A DNA stretch of 64,000 nt, from the NCBI GenBank assembly GCA_016219645.1, contig JACRLR010000019.1:1-64000 (forward strand), written 5' to 3'. Shown piece by piece: positions 42,430-51,254 of this stretch; the first letter of the stretch is position 1; every line of letters begins with the position of its first letter. The position numbers and the translations under genes are program-made. The notes below the pieces were generated by a model. The model had not been told where the DNA came from and made no database searches. It was given only the letters and a program-made list of their open reading frames with translations. The stretch comes from Nitrospirota bacterium (GTDB lineage: Bacteria; Nitrospirota; Nitrospiria; Nitrospirales; Nitrospiraceae).

Positions 42430-43281
42430 ATGACACAAAATCAGAGTTTTAGAGGATTGGCGGTGGCCGCGTTCGAAAGCCGTATGGCAACGGAGATGGC
42501 TCGATTGATCGAACGGTACGGCGGCCGACCCTTTGTGGCTCCTGCCCTCCGGGAAATCCCCATTCAGGACAATCCCACTGTGCTGCAGTTCGGCGCCAGA
42601 CTGATTGACGGGCAGGTCGACATTCTCATCCTCATGACTGGCATCGGCACGACGACTCTCTTCGAAATTCTACGTTCGCACCACCGCATGCCATCGATCA
42701 TGGAGGGGCTCAATCGGACGGCGATAGTCACTCGTGGCCCGAAGCCGGTTGCAGCACTCAAGGCCCTTGGCATCATCCCGACACTCACTGTGCCGGAACC
42801 GAACACGTGGACAGAGGTCGTCGCGACGCTTGATGAATATCGGCCTGTCAGAGGCCTCCGCGTCGCTGTCCAAGAATACGGCGTATCCAATCCGGATCTC
42901 TTGAATGCCATGAGACAACGTGGCGCCGAGGTCTTTCCCGTGCCCATTTACCGTTGGGCGCTTCCCGAAGACAAGGGCCCGTTGGAACAGGTGCTCGGAA
43001 GGATCATGGCTGGGGGGATAGAGGTAATGCTGGTCACCAACGCTGCGCAGATCGATCATGTCATGCAATTACTCGAAGAGGAAGACGCGACCGCGCAGTT
43101 CAAGCTGGCATGCAAGAAGATGGTCGTCGCGTCCATCGGCCCCACAGCCAGTGAACGACTCCGTCATCACGGTCTCCCTATCGACTTCGAACCGTCCCAC
43201 CCAAAGATGGGCATCCTGGTCAAAGAAATCTCCGAACAGATTTACTCTCTGCGTGAAGCAAAAATAGCGAAGCAACTGTAG
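42430..43281 (+). CDS. Uroporphyrinogen-III synthase-like protein (HEM4 family)
   Basis: 283 residues of the two-lobed HemD/HEM4 fold: an N-terminal lobe beginning GLAVAAFESRMATEMARLI, VDILILMTGIGTTTLF, and the second lobe with IEVMLVTNAAQIDHVMQLL and MVVASIGPTASERLRHHGL (shown as VASIGPTASERLRHHGL). HemD cyclises hydroxymethylbilane in heme, siroheme and d1 heme synthesis. No other heme gene is near, so it may be a stand-alone or regulatory paralogue. ATG 42430 is preferred over TTG 42409. The region upstream is full of repeats. Confidence 0.8.
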   Translation: MTQNQSFRGLAVAAFESRMATEMARLIERYGGRPFVAPALREIPIQDNPTVLQFGARLIDGQVDILILMTGIGTTTLFEILRSHHRMPSIMEGLNRTAIVTRGPKPVAALKALGIIPTLTVPEPNTWTEVVATLDEYRPVRGLRVAVQEYGVSNPDLLNAMRQRGAEVFPVPIYRWALPEDKGPLEQVLGRIMAGGIEVMLVTNAAQIDHVMQLLEEEDATAQFKLACKKMVVASIGPTASERLRHHGLPIDFEPSHPKMGILVKEISEQIYSLREAKIAKQL

Positions 43282-43444
43282 TCTGCCCATAAGGCCGTTT
43301 CTGACATAGAACCCCGCAACCTCGAGGGGTTCCATATCAGAAAATCCGACTCAAATATTCAAAAACCAAAAGGGCTTTGACAAACCACTTGCGCAGAACA
43401 GACACGCAATGTCCGGATACTTGCAGGCCAGTTCAGAAGCCATT

Positions 43445-43572
43445 GCAGGCTGTTCAGAAAGGCCGTCCAGCAAGGCCGCAGCAAGCGACGAGGCGAAGCG
43501 TACTCTCTGTAGTACGTTGAGCCTCAGCGCGCGGCGAGAACGCCGCTGGCGGACGTTGTCAACAGCCTGCTA
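43445..43572. mobile_element. MITE family B, 128 bp copy
   Basis: GCAGGCTGTTCAGAAAGG (43445-43462) and the complement of TAGCAGGCTGTTGACAACG (43554-43572) are the inverted ends. Interior motifs GTAC, eight bases, GTACGTTGAGCC and GAACGCCGCTGGCGG are shared. The final TAG, read on the minus strand, is the stop of the outer-membrane barrel gene. Confidence 0.8.
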
Positions 43573-44202
43573 AAAGAAGAGTTTGGCGCCGAAGAGAAAG
43601 CCAAAGGACGAGGCGTTCCAGTCGTCCACACGAGCCCCGCCGATCGTGGCGTGACCATCGTTGCGCTTGTAGGCCATTTCCGTGTTCAGCGCGAACTGTC
43701 TGGTGAACATGTAGTCGGCGCCCCAGCCGAGTCGCCAGGCAAAGTTGTTGCTGGGTGAAATGGTAGTTCCGACGTCTTCACCAAAGCTGTTGACGTTCAC
43801 GCCAAAGCTCATGTTCGCGTAAGGAATGACCGGGCCGAATTTGACCGGACGGACTTCCACCGTCGGAAGCACAGAGACTGTGTCTTGATGGCCCAAGTCC
43901 CCGTCGGTCTGTTCTACATTTACGGAATGGCGTTCCCACTCCAACATCATCCCGAGCAAGAGCCACTTGTTGAGGCTATACATCCCTTGAAAATTGACTA
44001 AGGAGCCCACTTCGGTTGAGGTATTATCAGTCAACGATTGGGTCAACGGCGCAAATCCTGCGCGCATGCCGAGCACGACCTTACCCGGTTCTATCCCGCC
44101 CTGCTCCATCTTCCAGGCTTCTGCGCTTGCGTGGCTGCCCAGGGCAAGCGAGCTAAGCAGCATGAAACCTACCAACCCCCACCGAACCATGACGACACCC
44201 AT
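43570..44202 (-). CDS. Outer-membrane beta-barrel protein (OmpW-like size)
   Basis: 210 residues with a signal peptide (about 1-27, ending SHASA) and alternating hydrophobic strands, enough for an eight-stranded barrel. It ends KLFF, a C-terminal aromatic typical of outer-membrane proteins, followed by a TAG that is also the last trinucleotide of a MITE. The family is uncertain (OmpW or generic porin). GGAGG precedes ATG 44202 by ten bases. It stands alone upstream of the metal transporter genes but is separated from them by 300 bases. Confidence 0.7.
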   Translation of the reverse strand: MGVVMVRWGLVGFMLLSSLALGSHASAEAWKMEQGGIEPGKVVLGMRAGFAPLTQSLTDNTSTEVGSLVNFQGMYSLNKWLLLGMMLEWERHSVNVEQTDGDLGHQDTVSVLPTVEVRPVKFGPVIPYANMSFGVNVNSFGEDVGTTISPSNNFAWRLGWGADYMFTRQFALNTEMAYKRNDGHATIGGARVDDWNASSFGFLFGAKLFF

Positions 44203-44509
44203 AATAATTAAACCTCCGTGAGGTGATGATGTAAATTGGCCACAGGCTCCCGTTCAGCCTGCGTCAAGATAGCAAGTTCGATGCCTGGATATCCACTGAG
44301 TCGATTGTGGTCTGGTAAACAAAATTGCTCAATAAGTAGGAAATCATAACCAGATTATGGTTGCGAGTGATTCATGGGCAGCCTTGATCCCGTTTTACTT
44401 CGGGATTAATGGCTCATTGCCGACACAGGGTGTATCCGTAGCCCTACAGGGGGGAGCGCCTCAAGAAATGTGCGAGGACTCAGATAGCACACGTGAGAGG
44501 GAGTTGAAA
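44203..44509. other. Intergenic region between barrel gene and metal transporter
   Basis: No gene supported. A+T-rich stretch at about 44315-44360 contains the short dyad AACCAGATTATGGTT, which could be a regulator site for the barrel gene, but no match to a known metal-repressor box could be shown. Confidence 0.35.
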
Positions 44510-45334
44510 TCAATTGAGGGCAAGAGACCGCCGTTGTCTCTTGGGAGAAAGCAAGACTGCGATAAAGAAGAGCAACGTGGCAAGCAGCACAATGGCAGGA
44601 CCGGATGGGATATCCCAGTAAGAAGAGATGAGGACTCCTCCGACTGAACAGGAGACTCCAATGATGATGGAGTACCAGGTCAGCGTCGAGAGGCTATGCG
44701 TCAGTTGGTAAGCGGTGGACGCTGGAATCAGGATCATCGCAAAGACCAGGATCCCGCCGACGGTCTTGAGCGATATCACCACTGTGAGTGCGATCAGGGT
44801 CAGTAAGATGAAGTATATGCGCCTGGCCGGTATTCCGGAGGCTTCCGCCATTTCTTGGTCGAACGCGATGAAGTAGAGTTCCTTCGAGAAGAGCACAAGT
44901 GCTCCGATGACGATGATGCTCAATACGGCAATCGTGAGTAGCTCTTCATTGGTTACTGCGAGCACGTTTCCGAAGAGGTAGCCATAGACTTCGGCATTAT
45001 AGGTCTTCATCAGGCCGATGAAGAGAATGGCCAGGGCCATGGTAGCGGTGTAGAGGATGCCGATGGAGACATCCAGCTTCATGCGGCCTTTTTCTTCGAC
45101 CCATCCCGTGACCCAAACCGTGGCAAGGCCGAACAGCAAGGCCATCAGTAGTGGCGGCCAGCCCATGAGATAGCCGAGCGCAACCCCGGCAAACGCCGCA
45201 TGTGCCGTACCGGCTCCCATAAACGCCAGTCCACGGAGCACGACGAAGACCCCGATCGTCGAGCACAAGGCGCCGACCAGCGCAGCAGCCAGTAGCGAGC
45301 GTTGCATGAAGTCGTAGGTGAATAGTTCAAGCAT
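44510..45334 (-). CDS. znuB: Metal ABC transporter permease, ZnuB/MntB type
   Basis: 274 residues, eight to nine membrane segments, of the ABC-3 permease family. GALCSTIGVFVVLRGLAFMG and GTAHAAFAGVALGYL are the family's N-terminal signature, split here. Together with the next two genes it forms a complete binding-protein-dependent importer for zinc or manganese. It starts 12 bases after the ATPase gene stop, so the two are co-transcribed. Last gene of the operon. The specific metal cannot be read from the sequence. Confidence 0.88.
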   Translation of the reverse strand: MLELFTYDFMQRSLLAAALVGALCSTIGVFVVLRGLAFMGAGTAHAAFAGVALGYLMGWPPLLMALLFGLATVWVTGWVEEKGRMKLDVSIGILYTATMALAILFIGLMKTYNAEVYGYLFGNVLAVTNEELLTIAVLSIIVIGALVLFSKELYFIAFDQEMAEASGIPARRIYFILLTLIALTVVISLKTVGGILVFAMILIPASTAYQLTHSLSTLTWYSIIIGVSCSVGGVLISSYWDIPSGPAIVLLATLLFFIAVLLSPKRQRRSLALN

Positions 45335-45346
45335 CGTACGTTCTGA

Positions 45347-46138
45347 TCAATGATGGTGGTGATAATCCTCAACGATGACGAGATCTTTGTCTGTAATAAC
45401 AAGGTCTTTCCCATAGACTTGGCTGAGGATGTCCGGTTTCAGGACATCGGCAGGCGGTCCTGCGGCATAGAGGCGTGTTTTGAGAAGCACGAGCCGGTCT
45501 ACCCGCGAACGGATCATGTTGATGTCATGGGTGATCAACAGAACAGTCAGGCCCAACTCTTCGTGCAGATGTTGCACCAACTCCACGACGTTGTGCTGCG
45601 TCGTGATATCCAGTCCGGTCGTTGGCTCGTCAAGTAGCAAGATCTGTGGCTGCTGCGCTAACGCTCGGGCGATGAAGACCCGCTGCTGTTGTCCTCCGGA
45701 GAGCAGGCCCAGCGCTGTGTCCTTGTGCATATCCATCCCGACGTGAGCCAGTGCTTCCATCGCGATCTCGCGATCCTTCCGCCCCGGGCGTTTGAACAGG
45801 CCTAAGGCCCCATACCGGCCCATTGTCACTGTCTCAAGCACCGTCACAGGAAAATTACGGTCCACGACTCCCTTCTGTGGAAGGTAGCCGATCTTGGCCC
45901 TGTGATGACAGCGCAACTCATCACAGGCACAATCGAAGATTCTCAGGTGCCCCTTCAGTGGAGCCATCAACCCGAGAACTGCGCGGCAGAGTGTTGTCTT
46001 CCCTGACCCGTTGGGTCCAATAACCCCTACGAACTCGCCAGGTTGAATCTCGAGTGAAATATCTTCGAGCGCAACCACCCCGGGGAATCCAAAGGTGGCA
46101 TGGTCGAAGTGAATGAAAGGAGGAGGCTGAATGGCCAC
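45347..46138 (-). CDS. znuC: Metal ABC transporter ATP-binding protein, ZnuC type
   Basis: 263 residues. Walker A GPNGSGKTT near residue 40, LSGGQQQRV signature near 145, Walker B LLLDEPTTGLD near 165 and the H-loop THD near 200. The C-terminus ends in YHHHH, a metal-binding tail that may sense or buffer the imported ion. It lies between the binding-protein gene and the permease gene on the minus strand. The spacing of 50 bases to the binding-protein gene contains no terminator. Confidence 0.9.
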   Translation of the reverse strand: MAIQPPPFIHFDHATFGFPGVVALEDISLEIQPGEFVGVIGPNGSGKTTLCRAVLGLMAPLKGHLRIFDCACDELRCHHRAKIGYLPQKGVVDRNFPVTVLETVTMGRYGALGLFKRPGRKDREIAMEALAHVGMDMHKDTALGLLSGGQQQRVFIARALAQQPQILLLDEPTTGLDITTQHNVVELVQHLHEELGLTVLLITHDINMIRSRVDRLVLLKTRLYAAGPPADVLKPDILSQVYGKDLVITDKDLVIVEDYHHHH

Positions 46139-46188
46139 GTCGGTAAGACTCCTATCGGAACAGGCCGCTGGAGGCGCTCTAGCAACAG

Positions 46189-47118
46189 CTAGGTTGTCTC
46201 CAGTGCGTTGGCCAATTGGAGCACATTATAACGGAGCATGTCGAGATAGGTCTCTGTGTGCGGGAGTCCTCCCGGGAGTGTGGTGAGCACCACCACTCGC
46301 GCGCCGGTCTCTTTGGCCAACAGGTCGGGAATCTTTTGGCTGAGCTGAACTTCCGAGACCACGACCTTGATCCGGTTCTTCTTGATCATCGCGATGAGGT
46401 TGTGAAGATGGAGCGCCGATGGTTCGCTCCCGGACTGGGGTTGGATCGTCCCGACTACTTGGAATCCGAATCGCCTCGCGAAGTACGGCCAGGCCGGGTG
46501 ATGGGAGATGAATCGCCGATCAGAGAGCCGTTTGATTCGATCGTTCAGGTCCCCTCGAAGCTGGTCCAACTTTCGAAGGTAGGAGGCCTGATTGGCCCGA
46601 TATTCATTCGCATGGGCCGGATCCGCCTGAATGAGCGCTTCCGTGATATGCCGCATCATGGTCGCCGCATTCTCAGGATCCATCCATACGTGAGGATTCC
46701 CGTGGTCAGGCTCTTTGGCGGCATGAGCTGTGCTGCCATGGTCCGGTCTGTCGCGAAGCAGTGCGATGCCCTTGGAGGTGGTGATGACCCGGAGTGAGGA
46801 GCTGCCGGCGTTCTTCACCAACGAGGAGACCCATACCTCGAGACCGATACCGACTTCGAACAGCAACCGGGCTTTCCGGACGGCGACGAGATCGCTTGGT
46901 TTGGGAGAATAGGTATGTTCGTTTTCATACCCGCTCAGCAGGGATGTGACGCGCACATAGGGTCTGCCGACTTGTTCAGTCAGATCCTTTAAAACTGGAA
47001 TCGTGACCACGATATTGAGAGGTTCAGTAGGGGAGCCGGCAAGGGCCGGCGGTGTGGCGAGGGGGCCATAGCTAATCAGGATTGCCCCAAGAAGGCGCAC
47101 CAATTGGAAACGTGGCAT
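46189..47118 (-). CDS. znuA: Metal ABC transporter binding protein, ZnuA/TroA type
   Basis: 309 residues with a signal peptide (about 1-28, ending ALA). Cluster A-I fold signatures are ENEHTYSPKPSD (first His ligand), NPHVWMDPENA (second His) and FISHHPAWPYFARRFG (third His); the fourth ligand is probably the acidic residue in VSEVQL. A short His/Asp-containing loop (DHGSTAHAAKEPDHGNPH) near residue 145 recalls the zinc-binding loop of ZnuA, which favours zinc. ATG 47118 gives the better signal peptide than ATG 47136. First gene of the importer operon. Confidence 0.88.
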   Translation of the reverse strand: MPRFQLVRLLGAILISYGPLATPPALAGSPTEPLNIVVTIPVLKDLTEQVGRPYVRVTSLLSGYENEHTYSPKPSDLVAVRKARLLFEVGIGLEVWVSSLVKNAGSSSLRVITTSKGIALLRDRPDHGSTAHAAKEPDHGNPHVWMDPENAATMMRHITEALIQADPAHANEYRANQASYLRKLDQLRGDLNDRIKRLSDRRFISHHPAWPYFARRFGFQVVGTIQPQSGSEPSALHLHNLIAMIKKNRIKVVVSEVQLSQKIPDLLAKETGARVVVLTTLPGGLPHTETYLDMLRYNVLQLANALETT

Positions 47119-47253
47119 GGGTGAGGACGCTAACATTGGGTATCTTCGTTGTCAACGCAACCGGTGGCGAGTCTGTCACGTCAGTTTGGTTGAACCGGGC
47201 AGATGGAAGAACCCGATGAAGCGGACATACCACACACAAAAAGAGGACGACCG

Positions 47254-47985
47254 TTATGTGGGCAAGGCATCAACGGCGCCGAATTCAATGAGCCCCTGCT
47301 GGTGAGCTGCAATGAGCAACTGTTGCCGATTGGAGACATGCAGCTTACTAAAGATCGCGGTAAAGTGATGGCGGACCGTCGTTTCTGAAATGTATAGCCT
47401 GTCTGCGATCTGTTTGTTCTTTAAACCCTTCGCGAGGAAATGGACGATCTCAAGTTCTCGAGAGGTGAGGCTCTCAATAAACCCTGCCTGAGTTCGATCC
47501 TTGTTTCTGTCCGAAGACCTATCGTGGGTCAGGCCTAGGGGGGGGTGCGCCGGTCGATTGTCCACGGATCCTGCCGCAAAGCCGCGGAGTGAATCAATGG
47601 CGGCAAAGAGTACGGCAGGCGGTTGAATGGTGAGCACGACTCCGTCTGCGCCTGCTGCTAAGGCCTCGCGTGTCAGCTTCGTGTCGTCCAATCCGCTCAG
47701 GACCAAAATATTCGAATCAGCGGATGCCGCGCGCAATTTTCTGATGAGCTCAGACGTGTGTACATCGGCCAATTCCAGATCGACGATGATGACCTGCGGC
47801 CTTTTCAGAGCAATGATCTCCACCGCGGTAGCGCCCAGGGGTATGTCGTCAACTTCGGAAACGAGCGAATGGGTGTTCAAGATCATACGCAACCCCATGC
47901 GTATGGCAGCATTGCTGCTAATGAGCGCTATTCTAAGAAAGCGAGCATTCGATTCTTGGATGGGCAACGCCTTCGTCGTGTTCAT
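47254..47985 (-). CDS. LuxR/NarL-type regulator with degenerate receiver
   Basis: 243 residues. The receiver (about 15-135) keeps the phosphoacceptor in VIIVDLELAD but the acidic pair is replaced by Ser-Ser-Asn (ALISSNAAIRMG) and the usual Lys by Thr (GVVLTIQPP), so classical phosphorylation is unlikely. The C-terminal helix-turn-helix (about 175-238) is standard: LTSRELEIVHFLAKGLKNKQ and ISETTVRHHFTAIFSKL. It lies upstream of znuA on the same strand with about 120 bases between, and diverges from the exopolysaccharide locus, which is a plausible target. No histidine kinase gene is near. Confidence 0.85.
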   Translation of the reverse strand: MNTTKALPIQESNARFLRIALISSNAAIRMGLRMILNTHSLVSEVDDIPLGATAVEIIALKRPQVIIVDLELADVHTSELIRKLRAASADSNILVLSGLDDTKLTREALAAGADGVVLTIQPPAVLFAAIDSLRGFAAGSVDNRPAHPPLGLTHDRSSDRNKDRTQAGFIESLTSRELEIVHFLAKGLKNKQIADRLYISETTVRHHFTAIFSKLHVSNRQQLLIAAHQQGLIEFGAVDALPT

Positions 47986-48358
47986 TTGAAAGAACCGTAG
48001 TGTGTTTCAAATCCGTGGCCAGACCGACGAGAGATACTCCGGCCATGGACCTGTATGATGAGAAAGCTTCAGGAATTCAACGCTAAGCATCCTGCGTGTG
48101 CCCTCTGCATGTCTCCGGTCCGGCTCGCGCCGAACACAGTATGTATTCCTTTATATCCAGCGGAATCGGCTCCAGCCAATGATTACCGAGATATCAGCTG
48201 TATTTATATACCGACATGCCGACGAAGGCGCAATACAACAAAAGGTGTATGGACACAACTCAACCATGCAGTGATATCCGGGGAAATTCGCACTCCAATA
48301 ATAGAATTTGGTTTTCTCGTCACCCATGCAACTGGTTGAAATGCCACAGCTGCTGGTT

Positions 48359-48374
48359 TGGCGGATGCGTTGCC
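48359..48374 (+). promoter_or_regulatory. Candidate sigma-54 (-24/-12) promoter
   Basis: TGGCGGATGCGTTGCC has GG and GC elements exactly ten bases apart, three mismatches from TGGCAC-N5-TTGCA. It points toward the NusG-like gene 100 bases downstream. Confidence 0.45.
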
Positions 48375-48381
48375 GCCTTAT

Positions 48382-48399
48382 GCCTACGGGCAGGTAGGC
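48382..48399 (+). promoter_or_regulatory. Leader hairpin with ops-like loop
   Basis: GCCTAC and GTAGGC pair around GGGCAG. The loop and right arm read GGCAGGTAGGC, similar to the RfaH-recruiting ops element GGCGGTAGCG with single-base insertions. It would be in the first 20 bases of a transcript from the sigma-54 site. Confidence 0.35.
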
Positions 48400-48474
48400 C
48401 CTACAAAAGAGGGGGTATGAATGTCGTAGTTCTTTAGAGGTATTGGCCGTTATGAGAAATGGGAGGATACGACG

Positions 48475-49182
48475 ATGTGGGAACTTGCAAACATAGGTTA
48501 TAAAGCACGCGTTCTTAATCTTAATAAGAATGTAGGCGCTTCTAATAAAGACTGGGAGTGGATGGGCGAAGCTCTATCAGGAAAGGATCATGCACCCATG
48601 ATATTGCAAGAATACCCAGCCGCTTCTTGGTACGCTCTTACAACACGTTCGCGGCAGGAAAAATTGGTTCGTGATGGTCTTGCCGACAGAGAGATCGAGC
48701 AACTCCTGCCCCTGACCAGGCGTCTGAGCCAGTGGTCGGATCGGAAAAAGTGGATTGAGGTGCCGTTATTCTCCGGTTTTTGTTTCGGGAGATTTTCGCT
48801 CGAGAACCAGTTGTCGGTGCTCACAGTCCCCGGCGTTGTGAGAATCGTGGGATGCAAAGGCCCTGAAGCCATCCCGGATGAAGAAATGCTGTCCCTTCAG
48901 AAGCTGGCTGTCAGTGGACTAGATTACGAGCGGCATGAGTATTGTGAAGAAGGAATGATTGTCGAGGTGATAGGGGGCCCGCTCGCAGGAGTGAGGGGCA
49001 CTCTTATTCGGAAAGCCGGCCGTGATCATGTTGTGGTCCGGGTGCGTCTGATCCAACAATCTGCATCGGTAGAGGTTGTGCGCAGTAATATCAGACCGGT
49101 GCGCAATGCAAACGACCTCCCTCCAGCCCGCGATGTTCGTAACAGTTTCTTCCGAAATCCCACTAACGCATATTCCTCGTGA
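48475..49182 (+). CDS. NusG paralogue (RfaH/LoaP-type antiterminator)
   Basis: 235 residues. A 50-residue extension precedes the NGN domain (about 50-145), recognisable from SWYALTTRSRQEKLV, VPLFSGFCFGRF and VPGVVRIVG. A KOW domain follows (about 160-205) with EEGMIVEVIGGPLAGVRGTL. Specialised NusG paralogues at the head of polysaccharide loci allow RNA polymerase to read through long operons. This matches its position as first gene of a 15 kb co-directional cluster. ATG 48475 follows GGGAGG by eight bases. It is not the housekeeping NusG, which would lie beside secE and ribosomal genes. Confidence 0.85.
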   Translation: MWELANIGYKARVLNLNKNVGASNKDWEWMGEALSGKDHAPMILQEYPAASWYALTTRSRQEKLVRDGLADREIEQLLPLTRRLSQWSDRKKWIEVPLFSGFCFGRFSLENQLSVLTVPGVVRIVGCKGPEAIPDEEMLSLQKLAVSGLDYERHEYCEEGMIVEVIGGPLAGVRGTLIRKAGRDHVVVRVRLIQQSASVEVVRSNIRPVRNANDLPPARDVRNSFFRNPTNAYSS

Positions 49183-49315
49183 TACAGATCTCGTCCGAAC
49201 GTTTCTGGCTTTGAGTTTCTCGTTTCATGTTATTCGATTCGGATCGCTTAAACTCCTAATGCAAACCTGAAACTAGAAGGCAACCACTCAGAACGCCAGT
49301 GGGTGCGACTGCGGG

Positions 49316-49669
49316 ATGTTCCGAGATGTGCCGATGGCGTGGAAGCGTCGGCGGATGGGGCAAGGCAAGCGCACCGAACTCAACCAGGCGGTCCAATTCA
49401 TGAGACGCTCAAACTTTTCCGATGATGAAATAAGAAGCATATTGAGAGAGGCTGACGGAGGTCTGAGGCCAAGCGTCGTGTGCCAATCACACGGGATTTC
49501 CGTGCAAACTTTCTACCGGTGGAAAACACTGTTCGGAAACCACAGTGGGATGATCATCGTGCGATTGCGCAATCTTGAATTGGAGAATCGTCGTCTTAAG
49601 CAAACTGTGGCGGAGCTTTCTCTCGATATACGCACGCTGAAAGTCGCGATTTCCAAAAGTCTTCACTGA
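49316..49669 (+). CDS. Orphan IS3-family OrfA-like protein
   Basis: 117 residues with the helix-turn-helix of IS3-family OrfA: FSDDEIRSILREADGG, VCQSHGISVQTFYRWK and a leucine-zipper-like region LRNLELENRRLKQTVAEL. The catalytic OrfB partner is absent downstream and no terminal repeats are evident. ATG 49334 is an alternative start. It lies between the NusG paralogue and the beta-barrel gene in the same direction. It may be a relic of an insertion or a captured DNA-binding protein. Confidence 0.75.
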   Translation: MFRDVPMAWKRRRMGQGKRTELNQAVQFMRRSNFSDDEIRSILREADGGLRPSVVCQSHGISVQTFYRWKTLFGNHSGMIIVRLRNLELENRRLKQTVAELSLDIRTLKVAISKSLH

Positions 49670-49825
49670 CGTCAGAGCTGTTCAGAACTCTGAAGTAACA
49701 CCGGAGCAAACGCCCAAAGATCTTATTCATTGGCCCATTCATTGTTGATATGCTCAAATCAAGGAATGTTGGGTTGTAGGCTTGCCGCTACGCGGATTCC
49801 AGCAGCGGACCCTCCAAGGGTATCC

Positions 49826-51238
49826 ATGATTCGTTCTCTTCAGGCAGGCGCATGCGTCATAGGTGTTCTTGCCATTTTAGTGACGACCGAACTGACATTG
49901 GCACAACAACCCGTCGTACCGGGCGACCCTTCTCAAACCGCGGCGTCCATCCAGAGTGCATCGGGGGATACTTTCTTGTCTCAGTTCGCCAACCCGGCGC
50001 TCCGGGGATCCTTGTATTTGACCCCACAGTGGCCCATGACCGGTTATTATCCCCTATTTCCTGGAGGCTTCGCTCAACCTCTTCGCACCGATGGGGTTTC
50101 GGTGGGGCCGCTCCGGCTGCGTCCCCACATGGGGGTGGCCCAAATGTACACCGATAATGCGTTCAGGACCAACAGCAACAAAATCAGCGACTATGTGACG
50201 ACCCTTGCACCGGGTATCCAGGCACAATTGCCGTTCGGAGGTTTTCATAGCTTCATGATCGATTATCGCACCAATATTCAATACTATTCACGGACTCCGT
50301 CGAACGATGTCCAGGATCAGACCGCAACAGGAGGATTCAAATTCAATTTCCCCGGCGGCCTCAATATCGACCTCCAGGGCCACCATAAGCTCGGACATGA
50401 CCCCAGAGGTTCTGCCGTGGATGATGTGAATACGCAGGGTCTCGAGGTGAACAAATGGACAGCCAATGGTTTCACCGGCCAGGCTGAATACCTTGGAGCG
50501 CAGTCAAGTGTGAGCCTGAACGTGCAAACGATTCGCTGGGACTATCTGAACAATAACCAGAGCCCCAGTCGAGATCGGCTGACGAATCGTGCCGGCCTGA
50601 CGTTCTCTCGCAACGTCACAGGCAAAACGTCTCTGCTGGTCAACGTTGGCGCGCTTCAATCAATTTATGACCAGAATAAGAATCTTGATAATGTCATATA
50701 TACCTTCAGCGGCGGAGGGACATGGAATATCACCGATCTGACTTCCGGAGAGATTCTGGTCGGATATCAGATCGTGCAATTTTCCAATGCGGAGGTCAAT
50801 CAGCCTCCTCCGTTGAGCCAATTTTCGAGGGACAAAGATAACTACTCCAATTCCTATTTCATGGGGAGGCTCAATTGGCAGGCGACACCTCTGCTGAGGA
50901 TCACTTTGCAGCCCTATAGGACGGTCCAACAGATCGTAACAAACGGGTCTCTGTTCTATACAGCAACCGGTGTGAATCTTACAGGAAGGCATGAATTGAC
51001 CGACAGCACGACCATAAATCTCAATCTGGGGTTCGAGGAGGATAATTTTCAAAGTTCTGGTTCCGGCGGCTCCGACAGAACCGACCAATTAAAGAACGTC
51101 GCTATCGGAATGAATTACCGAGCTGTCAAATGGGTGGGACTGGGTATCCAATACATTTTTGAGGACCGGAACTCCAATCAGAGTCAGTTTACCTACCAAG
51201 CAAACACTGTGATGTTATCTGCTCAGGTGCTCCTCTAG
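49826..51238 (+). CDS. Outer-membrane beta-barrel of the exopolysaccharide locus
   Basis: 470 residues: signal peptide (about 1-28), a linker of 60 residues, then a long series of amphipathic strands (about 95-470) such as LRPHMGVAQMYTDNAFRTNS and NYRAVKWVGLGIQYIFEDRN, resembling the putative beta-barrel porin 2 type found in exosortase-associated and other polysaccharide clusters. It probably forms an outer-membrane pore or assembly factor for polymer export. No Wza-type export lipoprotein is in the window, so this barrel may serve the role, or Wza lies downstream. ATG 49826 gives the signal peptide; earlier starts to 49730 are unlikely. Confidence 0.7.
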   Translation: MIRSLQAGACVIGVLAILVTTELTLAQQPVVPGDPSQTAASIQSASGDTFLSQFANPALRGSLYLTPQWPMTGYYPLFPGGFAQPLRTDGVSVGPLRLRPHMGVAQMYTDNAFRTNSNKISDYVTTLAPGIQAQLPFGGFHSFMIDYRTNIQYYSRTPSNDVQDQTATGGFKFNFPGGLNIDLQGHHKLGHDPRGSAVDDVNTQGLEVNKWTANGFTGQAEYLGAQSSVSLNVQTIRWDYLNNNQSPSRDRLTNRAGLTFSRNVTGKTSLLVNVGALQSIYDQNKNLDNVIYTFSGGGTWNITDLTSGEILVGYQIVQFSNAEVNQPPPLSQFSRDKDNYSNSYFMGRLNWQATPLLRITLQPYRTVQQIVTNGSLFYTATGVNLTGRHELTDSTTINLNLGFEEDNFQSSGSGGSDRTDQLKNVAIGMNYRAVKWVGLGIQYIFEDRNSNQSQFTYQANTVMLSAQVLL

Positions 51239-51254
51239 TCGCACGCTCAAACAT

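Larger units (their letters stand above)
47986..48474. other. Divergent control region of the exopolysaccharide locus, no gene
   Basis: About 490 bases between the LuxR-type regulator and the NusG-like gene. Open frames (for example 48055-48339) are not protein-like. It contains a candidate sigma-54 promoter at 48359-48374 and a hairpin at 48382-48399. Confidence 0.6.

Noticed and set aside
44315-44360. Zur or Fur box before the barrel gene
   Set aside because: The dyad is short and does not match a consensus that I can recall.
48055-48339. 94-codon frame in the exopolysaccharide control region
   Set aside because: Composition not protein-like and no ribosome-binding site; better explained as regulatory DNA.
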